DNA of 64,000 bases from Psychrobacter sp. AH5 (GTDB lineage: Bacteria > Pseudomonadota > Gammaproteobacteria > Pseudomonadales > Moraxellaceae): positions 372,001-436,000 of the forward strand of contig NZ_JAMBMT010000001.1 of NCBI RefSeq assembly GCF_040371085.1, read 5' to 3'. The position numbers and the translations under genes were made by a program. This document shows positions 44,491 to 53,837 of the stretch, in pieces. The stretch's first letter is position 1. Each line of letters opens with the position of its first letter. The notes below the pieces were generated by a model, which saw nothing but the letters and a program-made list of their open reading frames with translations, made no database searches and was not told the DNA's origin.

Positions 44491-44961
44491 CTAACGGTTT
44501 TCATCCAAACGCTTTACTTTCTCTGAGCTCGCTTCATAGATAGCGTCGAGCTCGCTTTGGCTCAAATAAGCCTCAGCTAACAAAAATAACTCTCGCTCCT
44601 CAAAACGAATATGCTCATACAATAGGCTGCCAAGCTCTCGGACTTGATTTGCCGTTATTGGTTGGCCTTCAGCTTTTTGAGTCTGCTCTATTTGTTTATG
44701 AAGTAATATATGCTGCTCACTAAGCGTAGCCAGTGCCGCTGCGACTTTAGGTACGGAGTCTTTGTAAGGCTGCAAAGCCATAGCGATTAAGTTATCTTCG
44801 ATTTGAAAATGATGCCTCATATCATCGATATAAGCCGTCAGCTTCTGCCAATGCGTTTTTATCTCATTTGGCGTATCTGCACAGTCTTTGGCGTGACGAG
44901 ATAAATTTAGGCCAAGATGATGCTCGCGTGATAGGGGCTGTAACTGCTTAGCACGTTTCAT
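44491..44961 (-). CDS. Hemerythrin HHE-domain protein
   Basis: 156 residues from ATG 44961 (GAGGTGG upstream). Helical, with histidine/glutamate motifs of the HHE cation-binding family: SREHHLGLNLSRHAKD, DDMRHHFQIEDNL, SEQHILLHKQIEQ and YEHIRFEERELF. Such proteins bind a di-iron centre and act in oxygen or NO/nitrosative-stress handling (YtfE-like) or iron sensing. The exact role is unknown. It lies next to the nar/Moco block on the opposite strand. Confidence 0.85.
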   Translation of the reverse strand: MKRAKQLQPLSREHHLGLNLSRHAKDCADTPNEIKTHWQKLTAYIDDMRHHFQIEDNLIAMALQPYKDSVPKVAAALATLSEQHILLHKQIEQTQKAEGQPITANQVRELGSLLYEHIRFEERELFLLAEAYLSQSELDAIYEASSEKVKRLDENR

Positions 44962-45109
44962 AATTATCCACCTCAATACATCAACATAAACGGGTATCAG
45001 CTAAAAAACTTTAGTCGGTATTACTTTACCATACTTAGTTTATCATCATTACTCCAGCCTATAACTTCGGCATAATAGCTATTAAGCTAAGCTAATCTCA
45101 GTTCAGCTA

Positions 45110-45601
45110 CTAGGGTGACTGCTCACGCCAGTGTAACCATAAACGAGTATCGAGTTCAAACTGATGATACTGAGGCTCCATATGGCAGCATAGCTGATAA
45201 AAAGCCTTGTTATGATCTTTTTCTTTAAAGTGGGCTAACTCATGCACCACAATCATCCGCAAAAACTCAGGCGGCGCCTCCTTAAACAAACTCGCTACCG
45301 TAATACTATTATGCGCTTTTAGCTTACTGCCTTGCACTCTAGACTGATAAGTATGGATACCCAGCGCTTCTTTGAGCACTTTAAGCTTGCTGTTATAACT
45401 CACTTGCGATAAAGAGCGACTATTACGCATGTAGTTATTTTTTATCTCATTAATATATTGATACAAAGCTTTGTCGCTTTGTACCTCATGTAAGCTCGGA
45501 TATTTGTTACTAAGATAATCCTCCAACTGGCCACTAGTTATCAATAAGCGCGCCTTTAGTTGGATAGGCTCAGGATAATGAGCGAGATATTTTAGAGTCA
45601 C
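45110..45601 (-). CDS. YgjP-like zinc metallopeptidase domain protein
   Basis: 163 residues from a GTG at 45601 with GAGGA 8 bp upstream; a TTG at 45616 is an alternative. The zinc-binding motif VVHELAHFKEKDHNKAFY (HExxH with a downstream His) and the C-terminal MEPQYHQFELDTRLWLHW are typical of the YgjP/WLM-like (DUF45) family. The function of this family is poorly known. It is transcribed alone, ending 133 bp before the hemerythrin start. Confidence 0.85.
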   Translation of the reverse strand: MTLKYLAHYPEPIQLKARLLITSGQLEDYLSNKYPSLHEVQSDKALYQYINEIKNNYMRNSRSLSQVSYNSKLKVLKEALGIHTYQSRVQGSKLKAHNSITVASLFKEAPPEFLRMIVVHELAHFKEKDHNKAFYQLCCHMEPQYHQFELDTRLWLHWREQSP

Positions 45602-45866
45602 TGCAGGTATCCTCAATAGTTGAGCGATTAAAGCGACTATTATAGCTAATGGCAGAAGTCTTTTTTGAATAAAGCTATAAATCGGTACTATTTTGTAGCA
45701 TTTTTTAATCCTTCTCTGCTATAGCAACGACAATACTGGTAAAGTAAGAAAACTAGCGACTTTTACTGGCCGATATTGCATCCGCTAATCATGGCATAAG
45801 TAAGTTAGTGAAAGTTTGCATTATCCTTTAGGGACGCTCCTACTCATTATTCATTGCTCGTTCCTA

Positions 45867-46696
45867 GGGCGTGTATTCAATTGGATAAGCCCTAAATAAT
45901 AGTTACAATACCGCATCTATTGAGACGATGCGAGAAATACAAGTTATGGCAAGAAAAGCATTAACAGATACGCTTTGGGATCAATTGCAATCGACGATGA
46001 TAAAGTACGGCTGCTATCAAACTCAAAACAGCCGAGAGATCATGGAAGCCATACTGTGGAAACTACGCCTTGGCGTGACATACCTGAAGAATTATGTTCG
46101 TGGAAAACAGCCTATAGTCGTTTCAACCGCTGGTCGAAAACTGGCTTATGGGCGGATTTTTTTTTGGCTTTGAGCAGAAGTTGATACGGAATGGGTATTC
46201 ACAGACGGAAGCTATGTTCGCTGTCATCAGCATGCAAGTGGAGCTCGGCGTGGTGAAGAGCGAGCAATTGGACGAAGCCGTGGCGGCGCAACTACAAAGA
46301 TACACCTATCCTGTGATGCCGATGGATATCCGCTCCATTTTAAAATCACTGGGGGTGACGTCCACGACAGTCAAATTGCAGGTGAATTGATTGAGATGAT
46401 TGGGCAAGCTGATTACTTTATCGCTGATAAAGGCTATGACTCAGAGTCTATCAGAGACAAAGCTCGAAGCCATAATATGATACCTGTCGTTCCTAAAAGG
46501 AAAAATGCCAAACAGCCTAATCCAGAGTTTGATAGCTATTTGTACAAACTGCGTCATCTTGTTGAAAATATGTTTGCAAGGCTTAAGCATTTTCGTAGTA
46601 TCGCTACTCGCTATGAGAAGTTAGCGCGTAATTTTAAGTCAATGCTTTATCTGGCGTGTACTATCGTTCATTGTAAGATGAATTGAAGACACGCCC
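45867..46696 (+). mobile_element. Decayed IS5-family element
   Basis: 830 bp bounded by 16-bp inverted repeats: GGGCGTGTATTCAATT (45867-45882) and AATTGAAGACACGCCC (46681-46696), with one mismatch. A TA duplication flanks it (45865-45866 and 46697-46698). Size, TA target and transposase type fit the IS5 family, IS427-like group. It ends 47 bp before the ydeP start codon and points toward it. Confidence 0.88.
45946..46686 (+). pseudogene. IS5-type transposase, frame broken
   Basis: The transposase is spread over two reading frames with at least two shifts. Frame A (from ATG 45946) gives MARKALTDTLWDQLQ to about 46060. The next homologous part (PWRDIPEELCSWKTAYSRF) is in another frame, as if about ten bases of the normal LRTGAPW stretch had been lost. 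After a run of nine T (46157-46165) the rest returns to the first frame (DTEWVFTDGSYVRCHQ, then IADKGYDSESIRDKA), ending at 46686. The shift at the T-run may be programmed, as in IS427-type elements; the earlier one looks like decay. Confidence 0.8.
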
Positions 46697-46743
46697 TAAT
46701 ACTCCTTATCAGCGTTATTTATTAGTGAGATGTGAGGTCTGTT

Positions 46744-49134
46744 ATGCGCAAGATTCCGATTTATAAACACCCTGCTGCTGGTTGGCCAGCCTTGATTGCC
46801 TCCACTCGTAAACTGATGGATTATAAGTCTTTTTTGCGAGGTAGTTTAAGTGTGCTGCAAAGCAATCAGCCTAATGGCGGCTTTGATTGTCCAGGTTGTG
46901 CATGGCCGGATCATAAGTCGCACAAGACCTTTGATGTCTGCGAGACGGGTATCAAAGTACTAGCTAGCGAGACTATGTCAGTTAAGGCTGATGCCAAGTT
47001 TTTTGCTCGTCATAGCGTTACAGAGCTGCAAGGGTGGAGCGGCTACGAGCTTGAACACAGTGGGCGCTTATCTGAGCCGCTGCGCTATGATGCCAAGCAA
47101 GATAAATACTTGCCGATTGCTTGGACACAGGCCTACAAGATTATCGCTGAACAATTAAACCAGCTTGATACCCCTGATGAGGCGCTGTTTTATACCTCAG
47201 GGCGCGTGACCAATGAGCCGGCATTTTTATATCAATTGTTTGTGCGCTGCTTTGGTACCAATAATTTGCCAGATTGCTCCAATATGTGTCATGAGCCCAC
47301 CTCAGTGATGCTAGGGCGGCAGTTAGGCGTGGGTAAAGCAACAGTGATGCTTGAGGATTTTGAGCAAGCTAAATTAATCCTGATGTTTGGACAAAATCCG
47401 GCGACCAACCATCCGCGTATGCTTGAGATGCTGGCTCATTCGCATAAAAAGGGCTGCAAGATTATCTCCATTAATCCCATGCGTGAGCAAGGCTTAACGG
47501 CCTTTAGAAATCCGCAAAAACCTGCGCATATGGCCGCCGGACAAAGCGATGATATGGTTGATAGTGTAGTACAAATCCAAATCGGCGGCGATACAGCCTT
47601 ATTGACAGGTATGGCGAAGTGGCTGACCAAAAACAATAAGATAGATACCGATTTTATTGAGCAGCATACCTCAGGATATGATGAGCTGGATCAATGGCTG
47701 CGTCAACAATCTTGGCAGGACGTTGAGCGCGGCTCTGGTATTAGTAAACCAGAGATTATCGAGCTTGCAAAGCTCGTTGCACAGAGTCCAAAGACGATTT
47801 GTACCTGGGGTATGGGTATCACTCAGCACGTGCAAGGCGATGATAATGTAGCGATGATTACCAATTTGCTTTTGATGATGGGGATGATAGGTATCGATGG
47901 GGCAGGCGCCTCCCCAGTACGTGGTCACTCCAATGTGCAAGGCGATCGGACGATGGGCGTGCATGAGCGTCCTGATAAAAAGCTGCTCGATAGCTTGGAG
48001 CGGGTATTTGCGCGTCCTATGCCGCGTGAGGATGGATTTGATGTGGTCGCTGGTGCAAAAGCGATGATCAAGGGGCAGATAAAAACCTTTATGAGTATGG
48101 GCGGTAATTATGCCGCCGCCGCTCCTGATCCTAGCGCGATACAGCAAGCACTGACAAACAATCAGCTCAATGTCTTTGTGGGTACCAAGCTCAATGAGAC
48201 TATGCTATACCCCGGCGCTAATAATATAATTTTGCCTTGTATTAGCCGTACGGAGAAGATAATAACCGCTAAGGGCGAGCAGTTTGCCACTACTGAGGAC
48301 TCGATGTGTCAGATATCACGTACGCAAGGTAATCTCAAACCGATTAGCGATGAGATAAAATCGGAGGTACAAATCATCGCCGATTTAGCCACGCAGGTAT
48401 TGGAGGATACGAATATTCCTTGGCAAGCGATGAGTCAAGACTTCGATATTATTAGAGATTATGTCGCGCAAACCATCGAGGGCTTTGAGAATTTTAATGA
48501 GCGGATTCGCGCAGCCGATCGTGGTTTTCATTTGTATCATCCGGCTCGTCACCGCATTTGGAAAACTAAAAGCGGTAAGGCGCAGTTTGAGGTGCCTCAG
48601 TATCCAATCAATTATGTCGCTATGCAGATGATGGAGACGACAGAGTCGCAACAGTCAGCAGACAATAGCGCAGCTGGTAGTAGCTCTAGTCATAAGCCCA
48701 GCGAGCAAAGCATTTGGCAATTGACCAGTGTGCGCAGTCACGATCAGTTTAATACTATGATCTTTGGCTATCAAGATCGCTATCGCCAGACCGAACGCCG
48801 TGATGTATTGTTTATGCATCCAGATGAGATGAGCCGCTTGGGGTGGCAAAAAGGCGATCAAGTGATGGTCACGCGTCATGAGAGTAGTGATAAGCCGCGT
48901 AGCTTAGGACCACTGGTTTTAACCGAGATGGATATTGCTGCCAACGCGGTAGCAACTTATTATCCTGAATGTAATGACTTATTTGATCTACATACGCATG
49001 CGCCGGATTCTAATATACCCGCTTATAAGTCATTGACGGTGATTTTGCAACGTGTTGCTGCCCAAAGTCATGAGCGTACGCCTGCTAAGGCAGAGAGTAT
49101 TACCAGTGCTGATAAGCTTGTAGCGTCTACTTAA
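46744..49134 (+). CDS. ydeP: YdeP-type molybdopterin oxidoreductase (FdhF family)
   Basis: 796 residues from ATG 46744 (GAGGT 5 bp upstream); a GTG at 46732 opens the frame. It belongs to the Mo-bis(MGD) FdhF/YdeP family: an N-terminal CPGCAWPD Cys pair, then LFYTSGRVTNEPAFLYQL, DCSNMCHEPTS, GAGASPVRGHSNVQGDRTMG and a C-terminal molydopterin dinucleotide-binding domain. YdeP-like proteins are linked to acid resistance in E. coli, but the reaction is unknown. It is followed at once by fdhD, which favours a formate-dehydrogenase-like cofactor. The IS5 remnant sits directly upstream and may have displaced its promoter. Confidence 0.88.
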   Translation: MRKIPIYKHPAAGWPALIASTRKLMDYKSFLRGSLSVLQSNQPNGGFDCPGCAWPDHKSHKTFDVCETGIKVLASETMSVKADAKFFARHSVTELQGWSGYELEHSGRLSEPLRYDAKQDKYLPIAWTQAYKIIAEQLNQLDTPDEALFYTSGRVTNEPAFLYQLFVRCFGTNNLPDCSNMCHEPTSVMLGRQLGVGKATVMLEDFEQAKLILMFGQNPATNHPRMLEMLAHSHKKGCKIISINPMREQGLTAFRNPQKPAHMAAGQSDDMVDSVVQIQIGGDTALLTGMAKWLTKNNKIDTDFIEQHTSGYDELDQWLRQQSWQDVERGSGISKPEIIELAKLVAQSPKTICTWGMGITQHVQGDDNVAMITNLLLMMGMIGIDGAGASPVRGHSNVQGDRTMGVHERPDKKLLDSLERVFARPMPREDGFDVVAGAKAMIKGQIKTFMSMGGNYAAAAPDPSAIQQALTNNQLNVFVGTKLNETMLYPGANNIILPCISRTEKIITAKGEQFATTEDSMCQISRTQGNLKPISDEIKSEVQIIADLATQVLEDTNIPWQAMSQDFDIIRDYVAQTIEGFENFNERIRAADRGFHLYHPARHRIWKTKSGKAQFEVPQYPINYVAMQMMETTESQQSADNSAAGSSSSHKPSEQSIWQLTSVRSHDQFNTMIFGYQDRYRQTERRDVLFMHPDEMSRLGWQKGDQVMVTRHESSDKPRSLGPLVLTEMDIAANAVATYYPECNDLFDLHTHAPDSNIPAYKSLTVILQRVAAQSHERTPAKAESITSADKLVAST

Positions 49135-49144
49135 GAAGGATTTG

Positions 49145-50161
49145 ATGAATAAAGATAGCGCTCAAATAGCAGCGTCTGAAACCATAGCAATGACAGCATC
49201 TTGCGCTACACCGCTGGCTCGCGAGCATCTAGCACAAAAGCATTATTATGCTAACTTTACAGAAGCTAAGCTGATTGATATCTATAATCAAGCGGCAAGC
49301 TTAGCGGTGGAGGCGGCTGTTGCTATCGTCATCAATGGTATTCATTATGCGGTACTGATGGCTAGTCCTCATCAGCTAGAGTATTTGGCAATAGGGTTTT
49401 TGTATAGCGAAGGCTTGATTGCTCATAGCCACGAGCTACTAGATTGGGAAGTGATTAAACTGACCGATGCACAAAAGCGTCAAGCCTATAATGAAGAGAT
49501 AATCCGGGAGTCAGCTCAGTCAACTTCAGCCAATCTACATTCGGCTCAGTTAGAGGATAACGCAAGTTTTGAGCATCTACTCGATTATGATACTTATGTG
49601 GTGGAGCTGGTATTAAATCAGCGTTGCCATCAGCGCATTCAAGCGCAAAAGCGTCAGCTAGCAGGGCGTACTGGGTGCGGAATGTGCGGCATTACAGGAT
49701 TGAGTCAAGCGCTACCTGATCTACGTGATTATATGGCCGATTCTATGACTGATGCTGTAGGTAGGCGTGAAACCTGCGTTACCAAACCTAGTCTCGATAG
49801 CCTATTGAGCATCCGCGCGCAAGTTAGCGACTTGCAGCACACTCATCAGCTGACAGGAGCGGTCCATGCGGCGGCTACTATGCAGGGTAGTGAGCTTTGT
49901 CTGTTTGAGGATGTCGGTCGCCATAATGCTTTGGATAAACTCATTGGTTGGCAATTGCGGCACAAAAAACAAGTGCCCTATGTCGTAATGACGTCAAGGC
50001 TATCTATTGAGCTGATACAAAAATCTATTCGCATACGTCTGCCTTGGTTAATAGGAATGTCGGCACCAACTAGTACGGCGGTTCGAGTGGCACAGCGTTA
50101 CGGTCTGGGACTAGCAGGGTTTTTGCGAGAGGATAGAGTGACTTATTATTCCAAGTTTTAA
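49145..50161 (+). CDS. fdhD: Formate dehydrogenase sulfurtransferase FdhD
   Basis: 338 residues from ATG 49145 (AAGGA 4 bp upstream), 10 bp after ydeP. It keeps the sulfur-relay Cys pair in GRTGCGMCGITG and the motifs YLAIGFLYSEGLI and FEDVGRHNALDKLIG. FdhD passes sulfur from a desulfurase to the Mo-bis(MGD) cofactor of formate dehydrogenases. Its partner here is presumably YdeP. It is longer than E. coli FdhD (277), with an insert at about residues 110-145. Confidence 0.92.
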   Translation: MNKDSAQIAASETIAMTASCATPLAREHLAQKHYYANFTEAKLIDIYNQAASLAVEAAVAIVINGIHYAVLMASPHQLEYLAIGFLYSEGLIAHSHELLDWEVIKLTDAQKRQAYNEEIIRESAQSTSANLHSAQLEDNASFEHLLDYDTYVVELVLNQRCHQRIQAQKRQLAGRTGCGMCGITGLSQALPDLRDYMADSMTDAVGRRETCVTKPSLDSLLSIRAQVSDLQHTHQLTGAVHAAATMQGSELCLFEDVGRHNALDKLIGWQLRHKKQVPYVVMTSRLSIELIQKSIRIRLPWLIGMSAPTSTAVRVAQRYGLGLAGFLREDRVTYYSKF

Positions 50162-50218
50162 AATTTAGTTTTAAATCCCAGTTTTAAATCCTAATAGTAT
50201 TTATTAAAGTCATCCAAT

Positions 50219-50251
50219 AGCGCTATCCTAATAGTAGGAGAGCGCTTTTTT
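50219..50251 (+). terminator. Rho-independent terminator after fdhD
   Basis: A stem AGCGCT-at-CCTA / TAGG-ag-AGCGCT followed by five T. It lies 58 bp after the fdhD stop and separates ydeP-fdhD from ccmF. The rest of the gap to 50511 is AT-rich and must hold the ccmF promoter; I see no ORF. Confidence 0.85.
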
Positions 50252-50511
50252 GTAGCGTTTTATAAAAAAGCTGGAAACCTGTTTAAAGCGGCAATATTAC
50301 TAAAACTCGTGACTAAAAACACAGCGAGCAATGTCAATATAGAATAATCAATGCTAGACTATAGTAGCGCTAAGAATTGAGTCAAAAAAGCTTGAGTTTT
50401 AATCAAGAAAGCTTACTGAGCCCCTCTTAGCTTCTGAACATCTCCTAATTACCCTCAACGAAACGGGCTACTGTCAAGGATGACTTAAGTAGGTCAAACA
50501 AGGTCAGGTCT

Positions 50512-52503
50512 ATGCTAATCACAGAGTTGGGTTACTTCGCTTTGGTGGTGGCTTTTGTCATCGCTATCTTGCAAGTGGTACTACCGACTGTCGGTATTCT
50601 CCATCATAATATCGCTTGGCAACGTCTCGCTCCTAGCTTAGCCGGGGTGCAGTTTTTGGCCATGCTATTGTCCTTTTTGGCATTGATGGCAGGCTTTTAT
50701 TTCAATGACTTTAGCCTAAAGTATGTCGCTCAGCATTCCAATACTTTATTGCCTTGGTATTACCGTCTCTCAGCCACTTGGGGTGGTCACGAAGGCTCGC
50801 TTTTATTATGGATAACTATACTTGCAGCATGGGCAGCACTGGTTGCTTATTTTAGTCGCGGTCTACCGTTATCGATGCGAGCACGGGTATTAGTGATTTT
50901 GGCAGGCGTACAGCTAATGATGCTAGCGATGCTGATCTTTACCTCCTCGCCGTTTGAGCGCACTTTACCGCACTTATTAGTCGATGGCGCTGATCTCAAT
51001 CCTCTATTGCAAGACCCCGGTCTGATTTTTCATCCACCGATGCTGTATATGGGTTATGTCGGTATGGTCGTGCCGTTTGCTTTTTGTATGGCGGCATTGT
51101 GGGCAGGCAGGCTAGATGCGGTATGGACACGCTGGTCAAGGCCTTGGACACAAGCGGCTTGGGGATTTTTAACCTTAGGGATCGCCCTTGGTTCTTGGTG
51201 GGCATATTATGAGCTGGGCTGGGGCGGTTGGTGGTTTTGGGATCCAGTTGAAAACGCCTCACTGATGCCGTGGCTGGCGGGTACGGCGCTGCTACACTCG
51301 CTGGCAGTGACCGAAAAGCGCGGCGTCTTTAAAGCGTGGACTATTATGCTGGCGATTTTCACTTTTGCTTTGAGCTTACTAGGCACGTTTTTAGTGCGCT
51401 CGGGGGTGATTACCTCGGTACATTCTTTTGCCTCCGATCCTACTCGCGGTCTTGCCATCTTAGTGATATTGGGGGTGGTCATCGGCGGCGGCCTGTTGAT
51501 GTTTGCCGTTCGCGGTTGGCGCTTGACGGTGGAGAGTCAGTATCAACTGGTCTCGCGTGAGAGCTTTTTGGTGATCAATAACGTCATCATTCTTGTGGCG
51601 ACTTTAGTCGTCCTATTAGGCACTCTATATCCTATTATTGCCGATGCTTTTGGTCTAGGGGAGGTCTCTGTTGGCACGCCTTATTTCAATGCGCTGTTTG
51701 TACCTTTAACGTGGCTGATTATGCTCGCGATGGGGATGGGCTCAAATATCCGCTGGAAAAAAGACAGCCGACCCTTACTAGGTCCTACGGTTATTATAGC
51801 TATCAGCAGTGCGCTGCTTGGCGCTATTATCAGCTATTTTGTCCATCCGGTCGCTATGCTCAACATAGCAGTCACACTGGCTCTTAGTTTTTGGGTATTA
51901 GCTTGGATGCTGGTCGATATCAAAGATAAAACCAAAAACGCTAGTAGTCTTTGGTCAGGTGTAAGACGACTAAAGAGCAGCTACTGGGGTATGCAGACCG
52001 CGCATTTGGGCGTACTGGTGCTAGCAATGGGTGTGGCGGTCACCAGTAGCATGAGTATTGAGACCGATGTGGCGATGAGAGTGGGCGACAGCGTGCACGT
52101 ACAGGGCTATGACTTTGAGTTTAGAGAGTTACAAGAGGTCAAAGGCAGCAACTTCGATGCTACTCAAGCCCAGATAGTGGTGACCAAAGAAGGGCAAGCA
52201 GTTGCGACTTTATATCCTCAAAAGCGCACTTATATCGTTAGTATGATGCCGATGACCGAGGCGGCTATCGATGATAAATTTAGCCGAGATGTCTATGTGG
52301 CCTTAGGCGAGCCTATTACTCAAAGCGGTGAGGAGTGGGCGGTGCGTATTTATGTTAAGCCTTTGATCCGCTGGATTTGGCTTGGCTCTATTATCATGAC
52401 TTTAGGCGCGCTGTTATCGATGTTTGATCGTCGTTATCGCTTTAAGCCCAGCGCACGGCTAGGCGCTCCAAGTGTCAGCGCAGATAAAGGAGGCGCTTTA
52501 TGA
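50512..52503 (+). CDS. ccmF: Cytochrome c haem lyase subunit CcmF
   Basis: 663 residues, a polytopic membrane protein with about 14 helices. The haem-handling WWD domain is GWGGWWFWDPVENASLMPWL; flanking motifs are SATWGGHEGSLLLW and GVITSVHSFASDP. CcmF joins haem to apocytochrome c on the periplasmic side. It overlaps ccmI by 4 bp (ATGA). It lies just before the tor operon, whose TorC needs five haems. Other ccm genes are not in the window. Confidence 0.94.
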   Translation: MLITELGYFALVVAFVIAILQVVLPTVGILHHNIAWQRLAPSLAGVQFLAMLLSFLALMAGFYFNDFSLKYVAQHSNTLLPWYYRLSATWGGHEGSLLLWITILAAWAALVAYFSRGLPLSMRARVLVILAGVQLMMLAMLIFTSSPFERTLPHLLVDGADLNPLLQDPGLIFHPPMLYMGYVGMVVPFAFCMAALWAGRLDAVWTRWSRPWTQAAWGFLTLGIALGSWWAYYELGWGGWWFWDPVENASLMPWLAGTALLHSLAVTEKRGVFKAWTIMLAIFTFALSLLGTFLVRSGVITSVHSFASDPTRGLAILVILGVVIGGGLLMFAVRGWRLTVESQYQLVSRESFLVINNVIILVATLVVLLGTLYPIIADAFGLGEVSVGTPYFNALFVPLTWLIMLAMGMGSNIRWKKDSRPLLGPTVIIAISSALLGAIISYFVHPVAMLNIAVTLALSFWVLAWMLVDIKDKTKNASSLWSGVRRLKSSYWGMQTAHLGVLVLAMGVAVTSSMSIETDVAMRVGDSVHVQGYDFEFRELQEVKGSNFDATQAQIVVTKEGQAVATLYPQKRTYIVSMMPMTEAAIDDKFSRDVYVALGEPITQSGEEWAVRIYVKPLIRWIWLGSIIMTLGALLSMFDRRYRFKPSARLGAPSVSADKGGAL

Positions 52504-53765
52504 GTATCTCAACCTTTGCTTTATTTGTGGCGCTAAGCTTAGCTATAGCTATCTTATCAGCAGTGCTCATTATCATGCCATGGCTGCGCCCAAAAAAAGA
52601 TACTGCCGCTGATAATCAGCTTATAACGCTCAATATCGATGTCTACAAGTCCAGACTCGATGAGCTTGCCGCTGATAAACAAGCAGGAACGATTCACGCT
52701 GAGCACTATCAAGCGCAAAAAACAGAGCTTGAGCGTCAATTATTGGACGCTAAGCAGCCTGCCGCTGTCATGCATAAGCCAAGCCTAGCTAGTAAGTTAG
52801 CTATCGTTATAGGAGGCCCGATAATAGCTGGCCTTGCTTATACTTTTATCAGTGATCGCAGCAGTGTCTACGAGCTTTGGCAAGCGCAAGATAGTGTCGG
52901 GCAAGTGGCGGATGATTTGTTAACCGGTAAGATTAATGAGCCACCAGAGTGGGCGCTTGAGGATATAGCTGGACTATTTTCAGCCATGCAAACCAACGTT
53001 CATCATAATGCTCATGATTCAGAGCGCTGGATGCGTTTATCCAATATCTTCTTATCTTTTGAGGCAACTGAGTCCGCGCTTGAGTCGCTAGCCAGAGCTT
53101 ATCGGCTCTCACCTCATAACGAGGAGATTGCGATGGCTTACGCGCAGATGAATTTCTTTGTGGCAGAGGGGATGTTAGACGATAGCAATCGCCGCGTACT
53201 GCTCGATGTGCTAAAAGCCAACCCTCAGCAACTAGAGGCGCAAATGCTCATGGTGATGGGTGAGGCGCGTATGGGCAATTATCAACAGGCTCAACACTGG
53301 ATTGCCAAAATGCGTGAGGTGATAGCACAAAAACCTGGCGATCAAAGCGCTGAGCTGGCTGATTTGGATAATTTAACGGCTAATCTGCAGCGTCAACAAG
53401 CTGAGGCGGTACAAGATGTTGATATTACCGTGACTATTAATCCCAGCCTACTGCCGTTAATACAAGCCGACGATGTGCTATTTGTCGCTATTCGCGCGGC
53501 GGTAGGAGGGCCACCTTATGCGGCAAAACGCATTGCCATTAGCGAGCTACAACAAGGCGCTATCTTTGTGACCTTAAGTGATCGTGATGCGATGATGCCA
53601 GAACGTACGCTACGCTCTGCGCGCGCCTCAGGTGAGCAGCTGCTTGTTAGCGCTCGGATTAGTCATTCTGGCAATGCCACATCACAATCAGGCGATTTAT
53701 CTGCCAACCCGGTAGTGCTCACCGACAATCAAATCAATATTCAGATTAATCAACAAGTCCCTTAG
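52500..53765 (+). CDS. ccmI: Cytochrome c biogenesis protein CcmI (CycH)
   Basis: 421 residues with two N-terminal membrane segments (about 5-28 and 98-115) flanking a coiled-coil-like loop (YKSRLDELAADKQAGT), then TPR repeats (about 170-290) and a C-terminal periplasmic beta domain. CcmI holds the apocytochrome C-terminus and delivers it to CcmF/CcmH. It follows ccmF directly; ccmG and ccmH, usually between them, are absent here. Confidence 0.92.
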   Translation: MSISTFALFVALSLAIAILSAVLIIMPWLRPKKDTAADNQLITLNIDVYKSRLDELAADKQAGTIHAEHYQAQKTELERQLLDAKQPAAVMHKPSLASKLAIVIGGPIIAGLAYTFISDRSSVYELWQAQDSVGQVADDLLTGKINEPPEWALEDIAGLFSAMQTNVHHNAHDSERWMRLSNIFLSFEATESALESLARAYRLSPHNEEIAMAYAQMNFFVAEGMLDDSNRRVLLDVLKANPQQLEAQMLMVMGEARMGNYQQAQHWIAKMREVIAQKPGDQSAELADLDNLTANLQRQQAEAVQDVDITVTINPSLLPLIQADDVLFVAIRAAVGGPPYAAKRIAISELQQGAIFVTLSDRDAMMPERTLRSARASGEQLLVSARISHSGNATSQSGDLSANPVVLTDNQINIQINQQVP

Positions 53766-53788
53766 TTTTTTAGCCTGCTATCCACCCC

Positions 53789-53837
53789 AAAACCTATAGT
53801 GCTATTTATTTGATAGCGCTATAGGTTTCATTTTTTT
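53789..53837 (+). terminator. Strong terminator after ccmI
   Basis: A 16-bp stem (53790-53805 / 53813-53828; AACCTATAG and CTATAGGTT as outer parts, one G-T wobble) with a 7-nt loop, followed by a run of eight T interrupted by CA. It lies 24 bp after the ccmI stop. Confidence 0.88.

Noticed and set aside
47671..48147. 158-codon minus-strand open frame inside ydeP
   Set aside because: The plus-strand frame encodes a conserved molybdoenzyme here; the antisense product shows no domain.
50390..50410. Inverted repeat CTTGA / TCAAG upstream of ccmF as an FNR site
   Set aside because: Spacing between TTGA and TCAA is 7, one more than the FNR site allows.
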